Shown: one piece after another, positions 1 to 9,031 of the stretch
How positions within the stretch are numbered: position 1 is the stretch's first letter
Layout: each line of letters starts with the position of its first letter
Assembly: GCF_003350545.1 (NCBI RefSeq)
Contig: NZ_QQBA01000002.1
Location: 124,001-188,000, forward strand
From: Flavobacterium glaciei
GTDB taxonomy: Bacteria > Bacteroidota > Bacteroidia > Flavobacteriales > Flavobacteriaceae
Length of the DNA stretch: 64,000 nucleotides
Direction: 5' to 3'
Translations under genes and position numbers: made by a program
The notes under the pieces: model-generated
Told to the model about the DNA's origin: nothing
The model's database searches: none
Seen by the model: the letters and a program-made list of their open reading frames with translations, nothing else

Positions 1-1
1 A

Positions 2-448
2 TTTGGTATAAACGATTATAATCCTAAAATAATAATTGGATTATTTATCTTAATCTGGACCAATGACACTTTTGCCTATATTGTGGGCAAATCTATAGGC
101 CGAACTAAATTATTTGAAAAAATTTCTCCTAAAAAAACAGTAGAAGGTTTTTTAGGCGGGATTGTTTTTGCAATTATAGCGGGTTATTTAATCTCGAAAT
201 ACTACATAAAGGCAAATCCTGAATTTAGTGACAGATCCATTTTGATTTGGACCTCAATAGCTGTTATTGTTGGGATTGCAGGTACAATTGGGGACTTAAT
301 TGAATCTAAATTTAAGCGCATTGCAGGTGTAAAAGACAGCGGAAGCATAATGCCTGGTCATGGAGGCATACTAGATCGACTAGATAGTGTTATATTTGTA
401 GCACCAATTATATTTTTATTTTATCAAATTTTAAACTATGTTTCATAA
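2..448 (+). CDS. cdsA: Phosphatidate cytidylyltransferase (CDP-diglyceride synthase), 3' part
   Basis: The reading frame is open from base 2, so the gene starts upstream of the window and only about the last 148 residues are seen. CdsA is an integral membrane enzyme that makes CDP-diacylglycerol from phosphatidate and CTP, the branch point of phospholipid synthesis. The C-terminal family signature is intact: a Ser-x-Phe-Lys-Arg stretch followed by Val-Lys-Asp-Ser-Gly and then PGHGGILDRLDS, which holds the metal-binding aspartates. Hydrophobic segments flank it. The 3' end overlaps psd by 11 bases, so the two are very likely co-transcribed and translationally coupled, which fits consecutive roles in phospholipid synthesis. 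An internal Met at base 83 is not the true start, because conserved sequence continues in frame before it. Confidence 0.93.
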   Translation, partial: FGINDYNPKIIIGLFILIWTNDTFAYIVGKSIGRTKLFEKISPKKTVEGFLGGIVFAIIAGYLISKYYIKANPEFSDRSILIWTSIAVIVGIAGTIGDLIESKFKRIAGVKDSGSIMPGHGGILDRLDSVIFVAPIIFLFYQILNYVS

Positions 449-1088
449 AGAAGGAACCCAATCTATTTTACTAGGCACCATTTTCACAGCTGTTGTCCTT
501 TTATTAACTGACAATTTCATTGATACTAACTGGATCAAAATGGCTATACAAATAGCTACTTTGTTACTTTTAATTATCATTCTGCAGTTTTTCAGAAATC
601 CAAAAAGAACAGTGGAAATCAATGAAAATCATATTCTTGCTCCTGTAGACGGGAAAGTTGTAGTTATTGAAGAAGTGTTTGAAAGCGAATATTTTAAAGA
701 TAAACGTTTGCAAATTTCTATTTTCATGTCGCCTATAAACGTACATGTTACGCGTTATGGATTAAGCGGAATAGTAAAATTCAGTAAATATCATCCTGGT
801 AAATTCTTAGTGGCATGGCATCCAAAAGCCAGTGAAGAAAACGAAAGAACAACAATTGTCATCGAAAACAAAACCTTTGGGTCCATCTTATACCGTCAAA
901 TTGCCGGTGCATTAGCCCGACGAATTGTAAATTACGCAGTAGAAGGAACTCAAGTAATTCAGGGAACTGATGCTGGTTTCATAAAATTTGGTTCAAGAGT
1001 AGATATCTTTTTGCCATTAGGAACAAAAGTAAATGTGGAACTGAATCAAAAAGCAATCGGAGGAAAAACAATTATTGCTATAAAATAG
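438..1088 (+). CDS. psd: Phosphatidylserine decarboxylase family protein
   Basis: 216 aa. It decarboxylates phosphatidylserine to phosphatidylethanolamine, the main membrane lipid. Two N-terminal hydrophobic segments (about residues 8-25 and 32-50) anchor it. The conserved APVDGKVV motif follows at about residues 66-73. The self-cleavage site that generates the pyruvoyl cofactor is visible near the C-terminus as FGS in KFGSRVDIFLP (Gly185-Ser186). The length matches the short Bacteroidota/archaeal type rather than the longer E. coli type. It starts inside the end of cdsA and is followed after 2 bases by an acyl-CoA-binding protein gene, forming a compact lipid operon. Confidence 0.93.
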   Translation: MFHKEGTQSILLGTIFTAVVLLLTDNFIDTNWIKMAIQIATLLLLIIILQFFRNPKRTVEINENHILAPVDGKVVVIEEVFESEYFKDKRLQISIFMSPINVHVTRYGLSGIVKFSKYHPGKFLVAWHPKASEENERTTIVIENKTFGSILYRQIAGALARRIVNYAVEGTQVIQGTDAGFIKFGSRVDIFLPLGTKVNVELNQKAIGGKTIIAIK

Positions 1089-1090
1089 GC

Positions 1091-1360
1091 ATGAATGAAA
1101 AAGATTTAGATACTCAGTTTTTAGAAGCAGTAGAAATAGCTTCTGAAATGACGCAGGCATCTTTACCTCAAGATATACAACTGCGGCTATATGCTTTTTT
1201 TAAACAAGCTACTTTTGGAACTTTAGATCTAAAACAAACATCATCATACCACTTGAGAGATGCTTTTAAGACCAATGCTTGGATGCAAATTAGTCATTTA
1301 ACTCCTGATCAAGCAAAAGAAGAATACATAGAGCTAATCCATACTCTTACTAAAAAATAA
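1091..1360 (+). CDS. Acyl-CoA-binding protein
   Basis: 89 aa, the usual size for a single-domain ACBP, a cytosolic four-helix bundle that binds medium and long-chain acyl-CoA and buffers it for lipid synthesis. Diagnostic features are an N-terminal FLEAVEIASEM helix, the RLYAFFKQATFG segment that corresponds to the ligand-binding LYGLYKQAT motif of the family, and a later DAFKTNAWMQ helix corresponding to the KWDAW motif. The start lies 2 bases after psd, so it belongs to the cdsA-psd operon, a sensible partner for phospholipid genes. No signal peptide is present. Confidence 0.88.
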   Translation: MNEKDLDTQFLEAVEIASEMTQASLPQDIQLRLYAFFKQATFGTLDLKQTSSYHLRDAFKTNAWMQISHLTPDQAKEEYIELIHTLTKK

Positions 1361-1452
1361 TACAAATTATAAAATTGCCATGATTCCTAATCACAAAAAG
1401 GAATAAAGAATGGCGATACCATGTTCCGCTAAAAAACAAATATTATCTTCAT

Positions 1453-2226
1453 ATGAAAAAGCTGAATTTTTTACTTTCTGTTTTATTTTTATTTATGACT
1501 TTACTTTCTTGTAACAAGAAAAAATTAACGGAGGTTGTTGAAGTCCCTTTGCCAACTACCGAACCAACAGTAGCTATACAGGGATCTCCTGATGACGTAA
1601 AAGCTGATGAAGGATCTTTTCAGCTAGAAAAATTACCTTACACTTATAATGCACTAGAACCAAGTATATCAGCTGCAACTTTAGAAATGCATTATTCCAA
1701 GCATTACCTTACCTATACAAACAATTTAAACAAAGCCGTATTAGGAACTCCTTTAGAAAATATGACGATTGAAGAAGTCTTATCAAAATTAGATCCTAAT
1801 GATGCTGCACTTCGTAATAATGCTGGTGGATTTTATAATCATTCTTTGTATTGGAAATGTATGGGTCCAAAAGCTGGAGGTGAACCAACTAATGAATTAG
1901 CTGAAGCAATAACAAGAGATTTTGGTTCTTTTGAAAATTTTACTTCATTATTTAAGGACCAAGCAACAAAACAATTTGGTTCCGGTTGGACTTGGCTAAT
2001 AGTCGATCGAACTGGAAAACTTCAAGTAACTAGCACGTCAAATCAAGACAATCCATTAATGCGAAATGCTCTTGTTCCAGGAACACCAATACTAGGATTA
2101 GATGTTTGGGAGCACGCATATTACTTAGATTACCAATACAAAAGAAAAAATTATATCGATGGTTTTTTTAATGTAATCAACTGGAACAAAGTCCAAGAAA
2201 ACTTTGATGCTATTGTCAAAAAATAG
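1453..2226 (+). CDS. Superoxide dismutase [Fe/Mn], predicted lipoprotein
   Basis: 257 aa. Residues 1-20 form a lipoprotein signal peptide ending in the lipobox LLSC (Cys20), followed by a lysine-rich stretch and a linker of about 35 residues. The SOD fold begins at FQLEKLPYTYNALEP. Metal ligands are visible: His in LEMHYSKHY, His in FYNHSLYW, and Asp and His in DVWEHAYYLDY near the C-terminus. The protein should dismutate superoxide outside the cytoplasm, attached to a membrane. The GGFYNHSLYW and SGWTWL segments are typical of the Fe/Mn family; I do not assign the metal. The gene follows the lipid operon after 92 bases and ends at a shared bidirectional terminator. Confidence 0.93.
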   Translation: MKKLNFLLSVLFLFMTLLSCNKKKLTEVVEVPLPTTEPTVAIQGSPDDVKADEGSFQLEKLPYTYNALEPSISAATLEMHYSKHYLTYTNNLNKAVLGTPLENMTIEEVLSKLDPNDAALRNNAGGFYNHSLYWKCMGPKAGGEPTNELAEAITRDFGSFENFTSLFKDQATKQFGSGWTWLIVDRTGKLQVTSTSNQDNPLMRNALVPGTPILGLDVWEHAYYLDYQYKRKNYIDGFFNVINWNKVQENFDAIVKK

Positions 2227-2242
2227 TTTTAAGTTTTTAGTA

Positions 2243-2284
2243 AAAAAAAATGCTGGTATAAAAATTTATATCAGCATTTTTTTT
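2243..2284. terminator. Bidirectional intrinsic terminator between SOD and amylase genes
   Basis: An A-rich arm ending in ATGCTG (about 2243-2254) pairs with CAGCAT followed by a T run (2272-2284). The A and T tracts make it usable from both strands, fitting the convergent SOD (+) and GH13 (-) genes. Confidence 0.8.
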
Positions 2285-2306
2285 ATTCCTAAATCTAGAT
2301 TCCTTT

Positions 2307-4178
2307 TTAGTTCAATTGATAAATAAACGATTCTGAAGGTGCGATTGTAATTTGCGCTTTTCCTTCACCATTTACTACCTGTAACTGAATAGCACTCTTA
2401 TGGTATAATTGATCCGTTAATGTGTAATTTCCGTCTTTCAAATTCCATTTTTGAATAATATCGGAAGGAATTAATAATTCAAAATTACTGGTAGTAAGCC
2501 ACGAAAAATTAGTAACAACGATTAGTTTTTGAGAATCTGACCAGCGTGTAAAAGAATATATTCCTGAGTCGTAACCTTGTGTATTATTGCGATTTACAGT
2601 TTGAATTTCTTGGTATTTTCCCATCAAAGCAGAACTATTCAAGGAGAAATTCAACAATTTTTTATAAAAATCACGTAACTCTTTTTCTTCCTTAGTCAAT
2701 TGTCCACCATCAAATTTTCCTTCGTTCATCCAGCGTTGATGATTTGGAACTCCGATATAATCAAAAATTGAAGTCCTAGAATGTGTTCCAAATCCTGCAT
2801 TTTCATTCCCCGCCTCTCCTACTTCTTGTCCAAAATAAACCATAGTAGGCGAAGTGCTAATGGTTGTAGAAACTACCATTAAAGGTTTTCCTTTTTCTGG
2901 CGTTCCTGCAAATTCGGGACTAGCCAAACGCTGTTCATCATGATTATCTAAAAAATGCAACATGTGATGTTCGATATCTGCCATTCCGTTTTGTATCTCT
3001 GATAATCCATCAGGCAATGATCTTCCTTGAATGATATCTTTCAATTTATCATACGTTTCTACTTTATCATACAAATAATCCATTTTACCCAAACGAATAT
3101 AATTTCTGTATTCTTTAGGATTATAAACTTCAGCTAATAAAAAAGCATCTGGATTATTCACTTTGATGGCTGAATTCATATAGCTCCAAAATTCATATGG
3201 AACCATTTCGGCCATGTCAAATCTAAAACCATCCACTCCTTTTGCTGTCCAGTACAGCGCAATGTCTTTGAATTTATCCCAAGAATCCGGAACGTCTTTT
3301 CCTTTCCAAAAATCAAAATGTTCCTGATACGACTTGGAACCAAAATCTGCGGGAAGTTCTGGAAAATCTTTTGAACCATCTGGACGAATACCATAATTTA
3401 CTTTTACAGTTTCATACCAATCATTTTTATCTGGTTTTGCCATTCGGGAACCGTTTCCAGTCCATTTTGCTGGAATTTCTTCAAATTTACCATCAATTAA
3501 TGGATTCTTTTCTCCATTTAATGGTCTGTCTGTATCGGGAATTTCAAAACGTGTATTCGGTATATAATAGAAGTTATTATCTCTTTTGTAATCAACCGTT
3601 ATATCATCATCAGCCCCAAAATCTCTTACACCTACTGGATTGCTTTTTCCTTCATATTTACGTGCAATGTGATTGGGAACAATATCTATAATCACTTTTA
3701 AACCCGCTTTGTGGGTTCGCGCAATTAAAGCCTCAAATTCCTGTAAACGATTCGCTGGATTTTCGGCCAAATCTGGATTTACATTGTAATAATCTTTTAC
3801 GGCATAAGGAGAACCGGCTCGCCCTTTGACCACTTCAGGATCATCATTAGAAATACCTATTGCAGAATAATCCCGTATCAAAGCGTGATGCGGAACGCCT
3901 GTGTACCAAATATAAGTAACTCCTAAATCCTTAATTTCATGCAATGCTGTTTCAGTAAAATCATTAAATTTACCTACTCCATTTTCTTCAATTGTTCCCC
4001 AAGGCTTATTGGTGGTGTTTATATTTCCAAATAATCGGGTAAACACCTGATATACAACCTCTTTTTTACGCGAGACTGTCACTTGTTGTTCTGTGCTCAT
4101 TTTTAAATCTTTCGTTTTACAAGCAGTTACTAAAAGTACCACGCTTATTCCTGCAACAATAGTTATTTTTTTCATCAT
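2307..4178 (-). CDS. Alpha-amylase family (GH13) glycoside hydrolase, lipoprotein
   Basis: 623 aa. The N-terminus is a lipoprotein signal with lipobox VTAC (Cys20), so the enzyme is surface or periplasmic and membrane-anchored. The four GH13 conserved regions are all seen in order: DIVPNH (region I), GFRFDMAEM with the nucleophile Asp (II), FLLAEVYN with the acid/base Glu (III) and HFLDNHDEQR (IV). It should hydrolyse alpha-1,4-glucans such as starch, glycogen or maltodextrin. Unlike the Bacteroides SusG setting, no SusC/SusD pair or other polysaccharide utilisation genes are next to it, so it stands alone. The first two codons are both Met, so the start could shift by one residue. The exact substrate cannot be read from sequence. 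Confidence 0.93.
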   Translation of the reverse strand: MMKKITIVAGISVVLLVTACKTKDLKMSTEQQVTVSRKKEVVYQVFTRLFGNINTTNKPWGTIEENGVGKFNDFTETALHEIKDLGVTYIWYTGVPHHALIRDYSAIGISNDDPEVVKGRAGSPYAVKDYYNVNPDLAENPANRLQEFEALIARTHKAGLKVIIDIVPNHIARKYEGKSNPVGVRDFGADDDITVDYKRDNNFYYIPNTRFEIPDTDRPLNGEKNPLIDGKFEEIPAKWTGNGSRMAKPDKNDWYETVKVNYGIRPDGSKDFPELPADFGSKSYQEHFDFWKGKDVPDSWDKFKDIALYWTAKGVDGFRFDMAEMVPYEFWSYMNSAIKVNNPDAFLLAEVYNPKEYRNYIRLGKMDYLYDKVETYDKLKDIIQGRSLPDGLSEIQNGMADIEHHMLHFLDNHDEQRLASPEFAGTPEKGKPLMVVSTTISTSPTMVYFGQEVGEAGNENAGFGTHSRTSIFDYIGVPNHQRWMNEGKFDGGQLTKEEKELRDFYKKLLNFSLNSSALMGKYQEIQTVNRNNTQGYDSGIYSFTRWSDSQKLIVVTNFSWLTTSNFELLIPSDIIQKWNLKDGNYTLTDQLYHKSAIQLQVVNGEGKAQITIAPSESFIYQLN

Positions 4179-4452
4179 ATAAAATTATTCATCTATATTT
4201 TAATTCTTTTAATAGCAACTGAATATCAATTTTTAAATTTAATATTTTTTAAATTATAGATGTCTAATTCGTTCTTAATTATGTAATTCAATTTTTAAAA
4301 AACAAATACTACAACGAAGGAGTTGTTCTATTTGTTAATAACTTTAAAAAAGTACAGAAATAGCTTGTCCTACGATTTAACTAATTATAAATAAATCCTA
4401 ATATAGATTAGGATTGTTTCCTTTTTCATAAATTTGACAAAAATTAAATCCA

Positions 4453-6084
4453 TTGAAGAAATCGCTATTTTTCCTTCCTTATTGTTTGATACTCTTTGTT
4501 ACAAATTTGGTTTTGGCGCAAGCCCCAAAAAAAATTATTGTTGAAAACTCGGATTTTGCAGATGTAAATCAGCTTGAAGTTCCTGATGCGTTGTTGCTTA
4601 TCGGTAACGTACGTGTCAATCATGACGGTGTGGTAATGACCTGTAATAAAGCCTATTATTTCCAAAAAGAAAACTACATCAAAGCCTTTGGAAATGTACA
4701 AATGGTACAAGGAGACACTTTATTTTTGAATAGTAAATATGCAGAATACAACGGAAACGTAAAAAAAGCCTATGCTTCAGGAGATGCCGTAATGAGTTCC
4801 CCAGACGCAACATTGGTAACAGAGATTATAAATTTTGACCGAAATGTTCAAGAAGTATTTTACGACACGCCAGGAACTATTACCAATAAAGATAATACGC
4901 TTAAAAGCAATGCGGGGAGGTACTTCGTAAACCAAAAAAAATTCCAATTCCTGACAGCGGTTACCATCACTAATCCTACGTATGTAATCAAATCAAATCA
5001 TCTAGATTATTTTAGTAATTCTGGGCATTCTTATCTTTTTGGACCTTCTACAATCACCAGTAAAGCCAATTATATTTATACCGAAAAAGGGTTTTATGAT
5101 ACCAAAAAAAATCTGGCGCATTTCCTGAATAAATCTTACATCAGATACGATGATCGAGTGATTAAAGGAGATAGTTTGTATTATGATCGCAACCAGGAAT
5201 TTGCATCGGCAACTCGCAATGTAAAAATAACCGATTCTATCAATCGTGGAATCGTAAAAGGACATTATGCCGAAGTGTACAAAAAACTGGATTCTATGTA
5301 TGTAACTAAAAGAGCCCTTGCTGTAAATTTTGTAGAAAATGACTCAGTCTACATCCACGGAAAAAAATTGATGGTTACCGGAAAAGAAGGAAACAGAATT
5401 ATCCGAGCGTTCAATAATGTTCGTTTTTTCAAAACGGATATGAGCGGAAAATGTGATTCGATTCATTCTAGTTCTAAAAATGCCTTGACTAAAATGATTG
5501 GAAGTCCAATACTCTGGAACGCAGAAAACCAAATCACAGGTGATGTAATGCATCTTATTGGTAATAATACAACACAGAAACTAGATTCACTCAAAGTACT
5601 CGAAAACACGTTTATAGTCTCTAAAGACACCATAGGAACCGGCTATAATCAAGTCAAGGGACAAAATCTCTATGGCAAATTTCAGGATGGAAAACTGCAT
5701 GATGTAGATATTGTGAAAAATGCAGAAGTTATCTATTATATGCGAAACGAAGCACAAGAACTCATTGGTATCAACAAAAACGTGAGTAGTAAGATAAATC
5801 TTGTTTTAGAAAAAAATGAAATCGAAACCATTACCTTTTTTCAGCAAGTAGATGGGGATATTTTTCCGGAAAAAGACTTGCCTGAAAATGCTAGAAAACT
5901 TCGAGGCTTAGTCTGGCGTGGCGATGAACGAATAAAATCAAAAGACGATATTTTTCCTCCCGAAGAAAATGAAGACAATGATAAAATTGCTAAAGCAACT
6001 CAATCATCTAAGGCCAAAGGGGATATTCCTATGAAAATTCGAAAAGAAACTCTGAATTACGATAAGAAGAAAGGGAAAAAATAG
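4453..6084 (+). CDS. OstA-like protein (LptA/OstA family), LPS transport related
   Basis: 543 aa from a TTG start at 4453, chosen because a clean signal peptide follows at once (charged KK, a hydrophobic core of about 17 residues, then cleavage near LAQA). The mature protein carries the OstA-like beta-jellyroll seen in periplasmic LPS-bridge proteins, for example LIGNVRVNHDGVVMTCNKAY and later short strands rich in GDT, GKK and GNV turns. The family in Bacteroidota is presumed to help move LPS across the periplasm; that role is inferred. The C-terminal 40 residues are highly charged. A TAAATTTG -7 promoter element lies at 4429-4436. An aminotransferase gene follows on the same strand. Confidence 0.82.
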   Translation: MKKSLFFLPYCLILFVTNLVLAQAPKKIIVENSDFADVNQLEVPDALLLIGNVRVNHDGVVMTCNKAYYFQKENYIKAFGNVQMVQGDTLFLNSKYAEYNGNVKKAYASGDAVMSSPDATLVTEIINFDRNVQEVFYDTPGTITNKDNTLKSNAGRYFVNQKKFQFLTAVTITNPTYVIKSNHLDYFSNSGHSYLFGPSTITSKANYIYTEKGFYDTKKNLAHFLNKSYIRYDDRVIKGDSLYYDRNQEFASATRNVKITDSINRGIVKGHYAEVYKKLDSMYVTKRALAVNFVENDSVYIHGKKLMVTGKEGNRIIRAFNNVRFFKTDMSGKCDSIHSSSKNALTKMIGSPILWNAENQITGDVMHLIGNNTTQKLDSLKVLENTFIVSKDTIGTGYNQVKGQNLYGKFQDGKLHDVDIVKNAEVIYYMRNEAQELIGINKNVSSKINLVLEKNEIETITFFQQVDGDIFPEKDLPENARKLRGLVWRGDERIKSKDDIFPPEENEDNDKIAKATQSSKAKGDIPMKIRKETLNYDKKKGKK

Positions 6085-6223
6085 TATTCAGTCGTCAGTC
6101 TCAGTTTTCAGTCTCAAGTTACAGACAACAGCTTTCAAAATACCTGTTTAAAAAATACCATTAAAAAACTTCGTGAACTTTGCGAAAAAACTTCGTGAAC
6201 TTTGCGGTTAAATTTCTAAAAAA
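6085..6223. repeat. Intergenic TCAGT-rich and AACTTCGTGAACTTTGCG repeats
   Basis: The 139-base gap starts with degenerate CAGT/CAGTC words (6088-6124) and then holds two copies of AACTTCGTGAACTTTGCG about 22 bases apart (roughly 6170-6210). Similar AT-rich filler occurs at 37180-37235 and 62178-62250. No gene or clear terminator is seen. Confidence 0.5.
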
Positions 6224-7411
6224 TTGAACACAGATTTTTTAAAATATCAAGCACAAACCTCACCATATCCACTAGGAATGGAAGTTTCACATGCTGTAGG
6301 TTCTTACATTTACGATACAAATTCTAATAAATATTTAGATTTTGTAGCTGGTGTTTCGGCTTGCGCATTGGGACACCAACATCCTAGAGTCAATCAAGCT
6401 ATCAAAGATCAGCTAGATAAATATTCTCATGTTATGGTGTATGGCGAATATTCGCAAAGTCCGGCGGTAGAATATTGCAAATTGTTAGCCTCACTCCTGC
6501 CCGCTCCTTTAGACACTACTTATTTAGTCAATTCAGGAACAGAAGCAATAGAAGGCGCCTTAAAACTTGCCAGAAGAACTACCGGAAGAAGCCATTTGAT
6601 TTCGTGTCATAATGCATATCACGGCAACACCATGGGCTCGATGAGCGTTATGGGATTTGAAGAACGCAAACAAATCTTTCGCCCTTTAATACCTGATGTT
6701 GATTTTATCACTTTCAACAACGAAGAAGATTTACAAAAAATAACGACAAAAACAGCAGGAATTATTCTGGAAACCATTCAAGGTGGCGCTGGATTTATTC
6801 AACCACATAATGATTTCCTTAAAAAAGTGCGCGAGCGCTGTACTGAAGTTGGTGCCATGATGATTCTGGATGAAATTCAACCAGGCTTTGGGAGAACAGG
6901 AAAACTTTTCGGATTTCAAAATTATGATGTTGTTCCTGACATCGTAGTTATGGGAAAAGGAATGGGTGGCGGAATGCCTGTAGGCGCTTTTACAGCTTCA
7001 TCTGCTATGATGAAACTGCTAAGTCATGATCCAAAACTAGGTCACATTACCACTTTTGGTGGACATCCTGTCATTGCGTCAGCCTGTTTGGCGACTTTGA
7101 AGGAAATAACTGAGACCAATCTCATGGCCGAAGCTGTAGAGAAAGAAAATTTATTTCGTTCCCTTTTGGTACATCCTTTGATAGAAGAAATAAGAGGAAA
7201 AGGATTGATGCTTGCCGCAATGACAAAAAATGCCGACATTACTAATGAGGTGATTCTCAAATGTCAAGACAGAGGACTCATTTTATTTTGGCTACTTTTT
7301 GAAGGTTGTGCTATAAGAATAACACCTCCATTAACTATTTCTGAAGAAGAAATACGAGAAGGTTGTAGCATCATACTGGAAGTAATGAATGAAATGATGA
7401 ACAAAAATTAA
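6224..7411 (+). CDS. Aspartate aminotransferase family protein (class III PLP aminotransferase)
   Basis: 395 aa from a TTG start; no better in-frame ATG precedes the conserved N-terminus. It is a fold-type I PLP enzyme of the acetylornithine/ornithine/4-aminobutyrate group. Visible motifs are NSGTEAIEGALKLARR (phosphate-binding region), CHNAYHGNT, DEIQPGFGRTGKLF (Asp that contacts the pyridine nitrogen) and VVMGKGMGGGMPVGAF with the Schiff-base Lys. Which amine it uses cannot be told from the sequence; it is not next to arginine genes. In this window it follows the OstA-like gene after 139 bases and precedes a TPR protein. Confidence 0.9.
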   Translation: MNTDFLKYQAQTSPYPLGMEVSHAVGSYIYDTNSNKYLDFVAGVSACALGHQHPRVNQAIKDQLDKYSHVMVYGEYSQSPAVEYCKLLASLLPAPLDTTYLVNSGTEAIEGALKLARRTTGRSHLISCHNAYHGNTMGSMSVMGFEERKQIFRPLIPDVDFITFNNEEDLQKITTKTAGIILETIQGGAGFIQPHNDFLKKVRERCTEVGAMMILDEIQPGFGRTGKLFGFQNYDVVPDIVVMGKGMGGGMPVGAFTASSAMMKLLSHDPKLGHITTFGGHPVIASACLATLKEITETNLMAEAVEKENLFRSLLVHPLIEEIRGKGLMLAAMTKNADITNEVILKCQDRGLILFWLLFEGCAIRITPPLTISEEEIREGCSIILEVMNEMMNKN

Positions 7412-7633
7412 TAGTCAGAAAAGTAGTGATTAGAAACTATTCCTGCTATTCATTAAAAATAAAGTTCTATGAACTACTATTAAAATAAAAATATAGTAAA
7501 GTATTCAGAGCTAAGAAATCCGTTTTTACTAAAGCTTTTTTGTTAATTAAATTGTTCACAACAATTCTAACATTCCCTCTTAGCATACCCACGATTACCT
7601 AATTTTATTTAGGCCAAATTAAAAACATACAGT

Positions 7634-9031
7634 ATGCAATTAAGCAACGAAGAAGAAGACTATAACTTATCCTTGTCTAAATTTGAGTCCATGTTGAAAA
7701 CCAACAAAGTACTCTTTTTTGACTCTGAAGAATTTGAAGAAATTATTCTTCATTATCTGGACATGGGTAAGGCAGCATTGGCAAAAAAAGCACTAAAACT
7801 AGCATTGGAACAACATCCAAAATCTACCGGACTAAAACTAGTTCAAGTAGAAATGTTAGTGTATGATGACAAACTCGAACTGGCTGAAAAGTTATTGAAT
7901 GAGTTGTTTGCCATTGAACCAACCAATGAAGAAATATACATTCAAAAAGCTAATATTTGCTCCAAAAGAGACCAACACGAAAAGGCAGTTGAATTATTAA
8001 AAATAGCATTAAAATATACTGATGATTATCCAGATGTCTATAATTTAATAGGTATGGAATATCTCTTTATGGACAATTTTGAAATGGCAAAAGAAAGCTT
8101 TATCAAGTGTTTAGAAGAAGATTTAGAAGACCAATCCGCATTGTACAACGTTGTTTATTGCTTTGAATTCTTAGATCAAAACCAAGATGCGATCAGTTAT
8201 TTAAAAAAATACATCGACAAAAATCCCTACAGCGAAATTGCATGGCATCAACTGGGACGTTTGCATTACGGTGTAAAAGAATATGAAAGTGCAATTCGCG
8301 CTTTTGATTATGCCACTTTAATAGATGATGAATTCCTAGGTGCTTTTATGGAAAAAGCAAAAGCCTACGAACGATTAAAAAAATACGCCGAAGCGATTGA
8401 AAGCTATAGCAGAACCATCGAACTGGATGATGTCACTTCGTATGCACTGCTAAGAATGGGAAAATGTTATGAAAGATTAGGAAACAAAGCTTTAGCATTA
8501 AAATATTTCAATCAAACCGTACATGAAGATCCACTATTAGATAAAGGTTGGATTGCCATTACTGATTTTTATGTACGTCAAAAAAATTATCAAAAAGCAC
8601 TATTTTTTGTCAATAAAGCATTAGCAATAGACAATCAAAACCGACTGTATTGGAAACGTTTTGCCAGTATTAATAAGCAAATGAACTTCTTTGAAGAAGC
8701 TGAGTTTGGTTACAGAAAAGCAGTAGAATTTGGTGAAACAGGATTAGAAACTTGGTTGTTTTGGGTTGATATTTTGCAATTTTTAGGCGAATTTGAAAGT
8801 GCTATTCAAACATTATTACAAGCCTCAGAGTATTATCCAGAGGAAAATGAAATCGAATACCGATTGGCAGGATTGTATTTTATGCTTTCCGATACTACAA
8901 AAGCAAAATTCCATTTAAGCAATGCTTTGCGTTTGAATTTTGATAATTATATAATACTCGAAGATTTATTTCCAGTAGTTTGGACAAAAAAAATGGTTCA
9001 AAATTACATTGCAAAATATAAAAAACAATAA
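7634..9031 (+). CDS. Tetratricopeptide repeat protein
   Basis: 465 aa, no signal peptide, so probably cytoplasmic. Nearly the whole length is made of TPR helix pairs, with recurring patterns such as A-x-x-x-Y-x-x-A-I-x-x-Y (for example YAEAIESYSRTIELDD and NKALALKYFNQTVHED). At least ten repeats can be followed. TPR proteins act as scaffolds for protein partners; the partner is unknown. Its stop overlaps the aroE start (TAATG at 9029-9033), so the two are translationally coupled, a conserved-looking pairing. Confidence 0.88.
   Translation: MQLSNEEEDYNLSLSKFESMLKTNKVLFFDSEEFEEIILHYLDMGKAALAKKALKLALEQHPKSTGLKLVQVEMLVYDDKLELAEKLLNELFAIEPTNEEIYIQKANICSKRDQHEKAVELLKIALKYTDDYPDVYNLIGMEYLFMDNFEMAKESFIKCLEEDLEDQSALYNVVYCFEFLDQNQDAISYLKKYIDKNPYSEIAWHQLGRLHYGVKEYESAIRAFDYATLIDDEFLGAFMEKAKAYERLKKYAEAIESYSRTIELDDVTSYALLRMGKCYERLGNKALALKYFNQTVHEDPLLDKGWIAITDFYVRQKNYQKALFFVNKALAIDNQNRLYWKRFASINKQMNFFEEAEFGYRKAVEFGETGLETWLFWVDILQFLGEFESAIQTLLQASEYYPEENEIEYRLAGLYFMLSDTTKAKFHLSNALRLNFDNYIILEDLFPVVWTKKMVQNYIAKYKKQ

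Noticed and set aside
3371-3691. Open frame antisense to the GH13 gene
   Set aside because: It lies fully within a gene with all GH13 motifs intact and has no features of its own.
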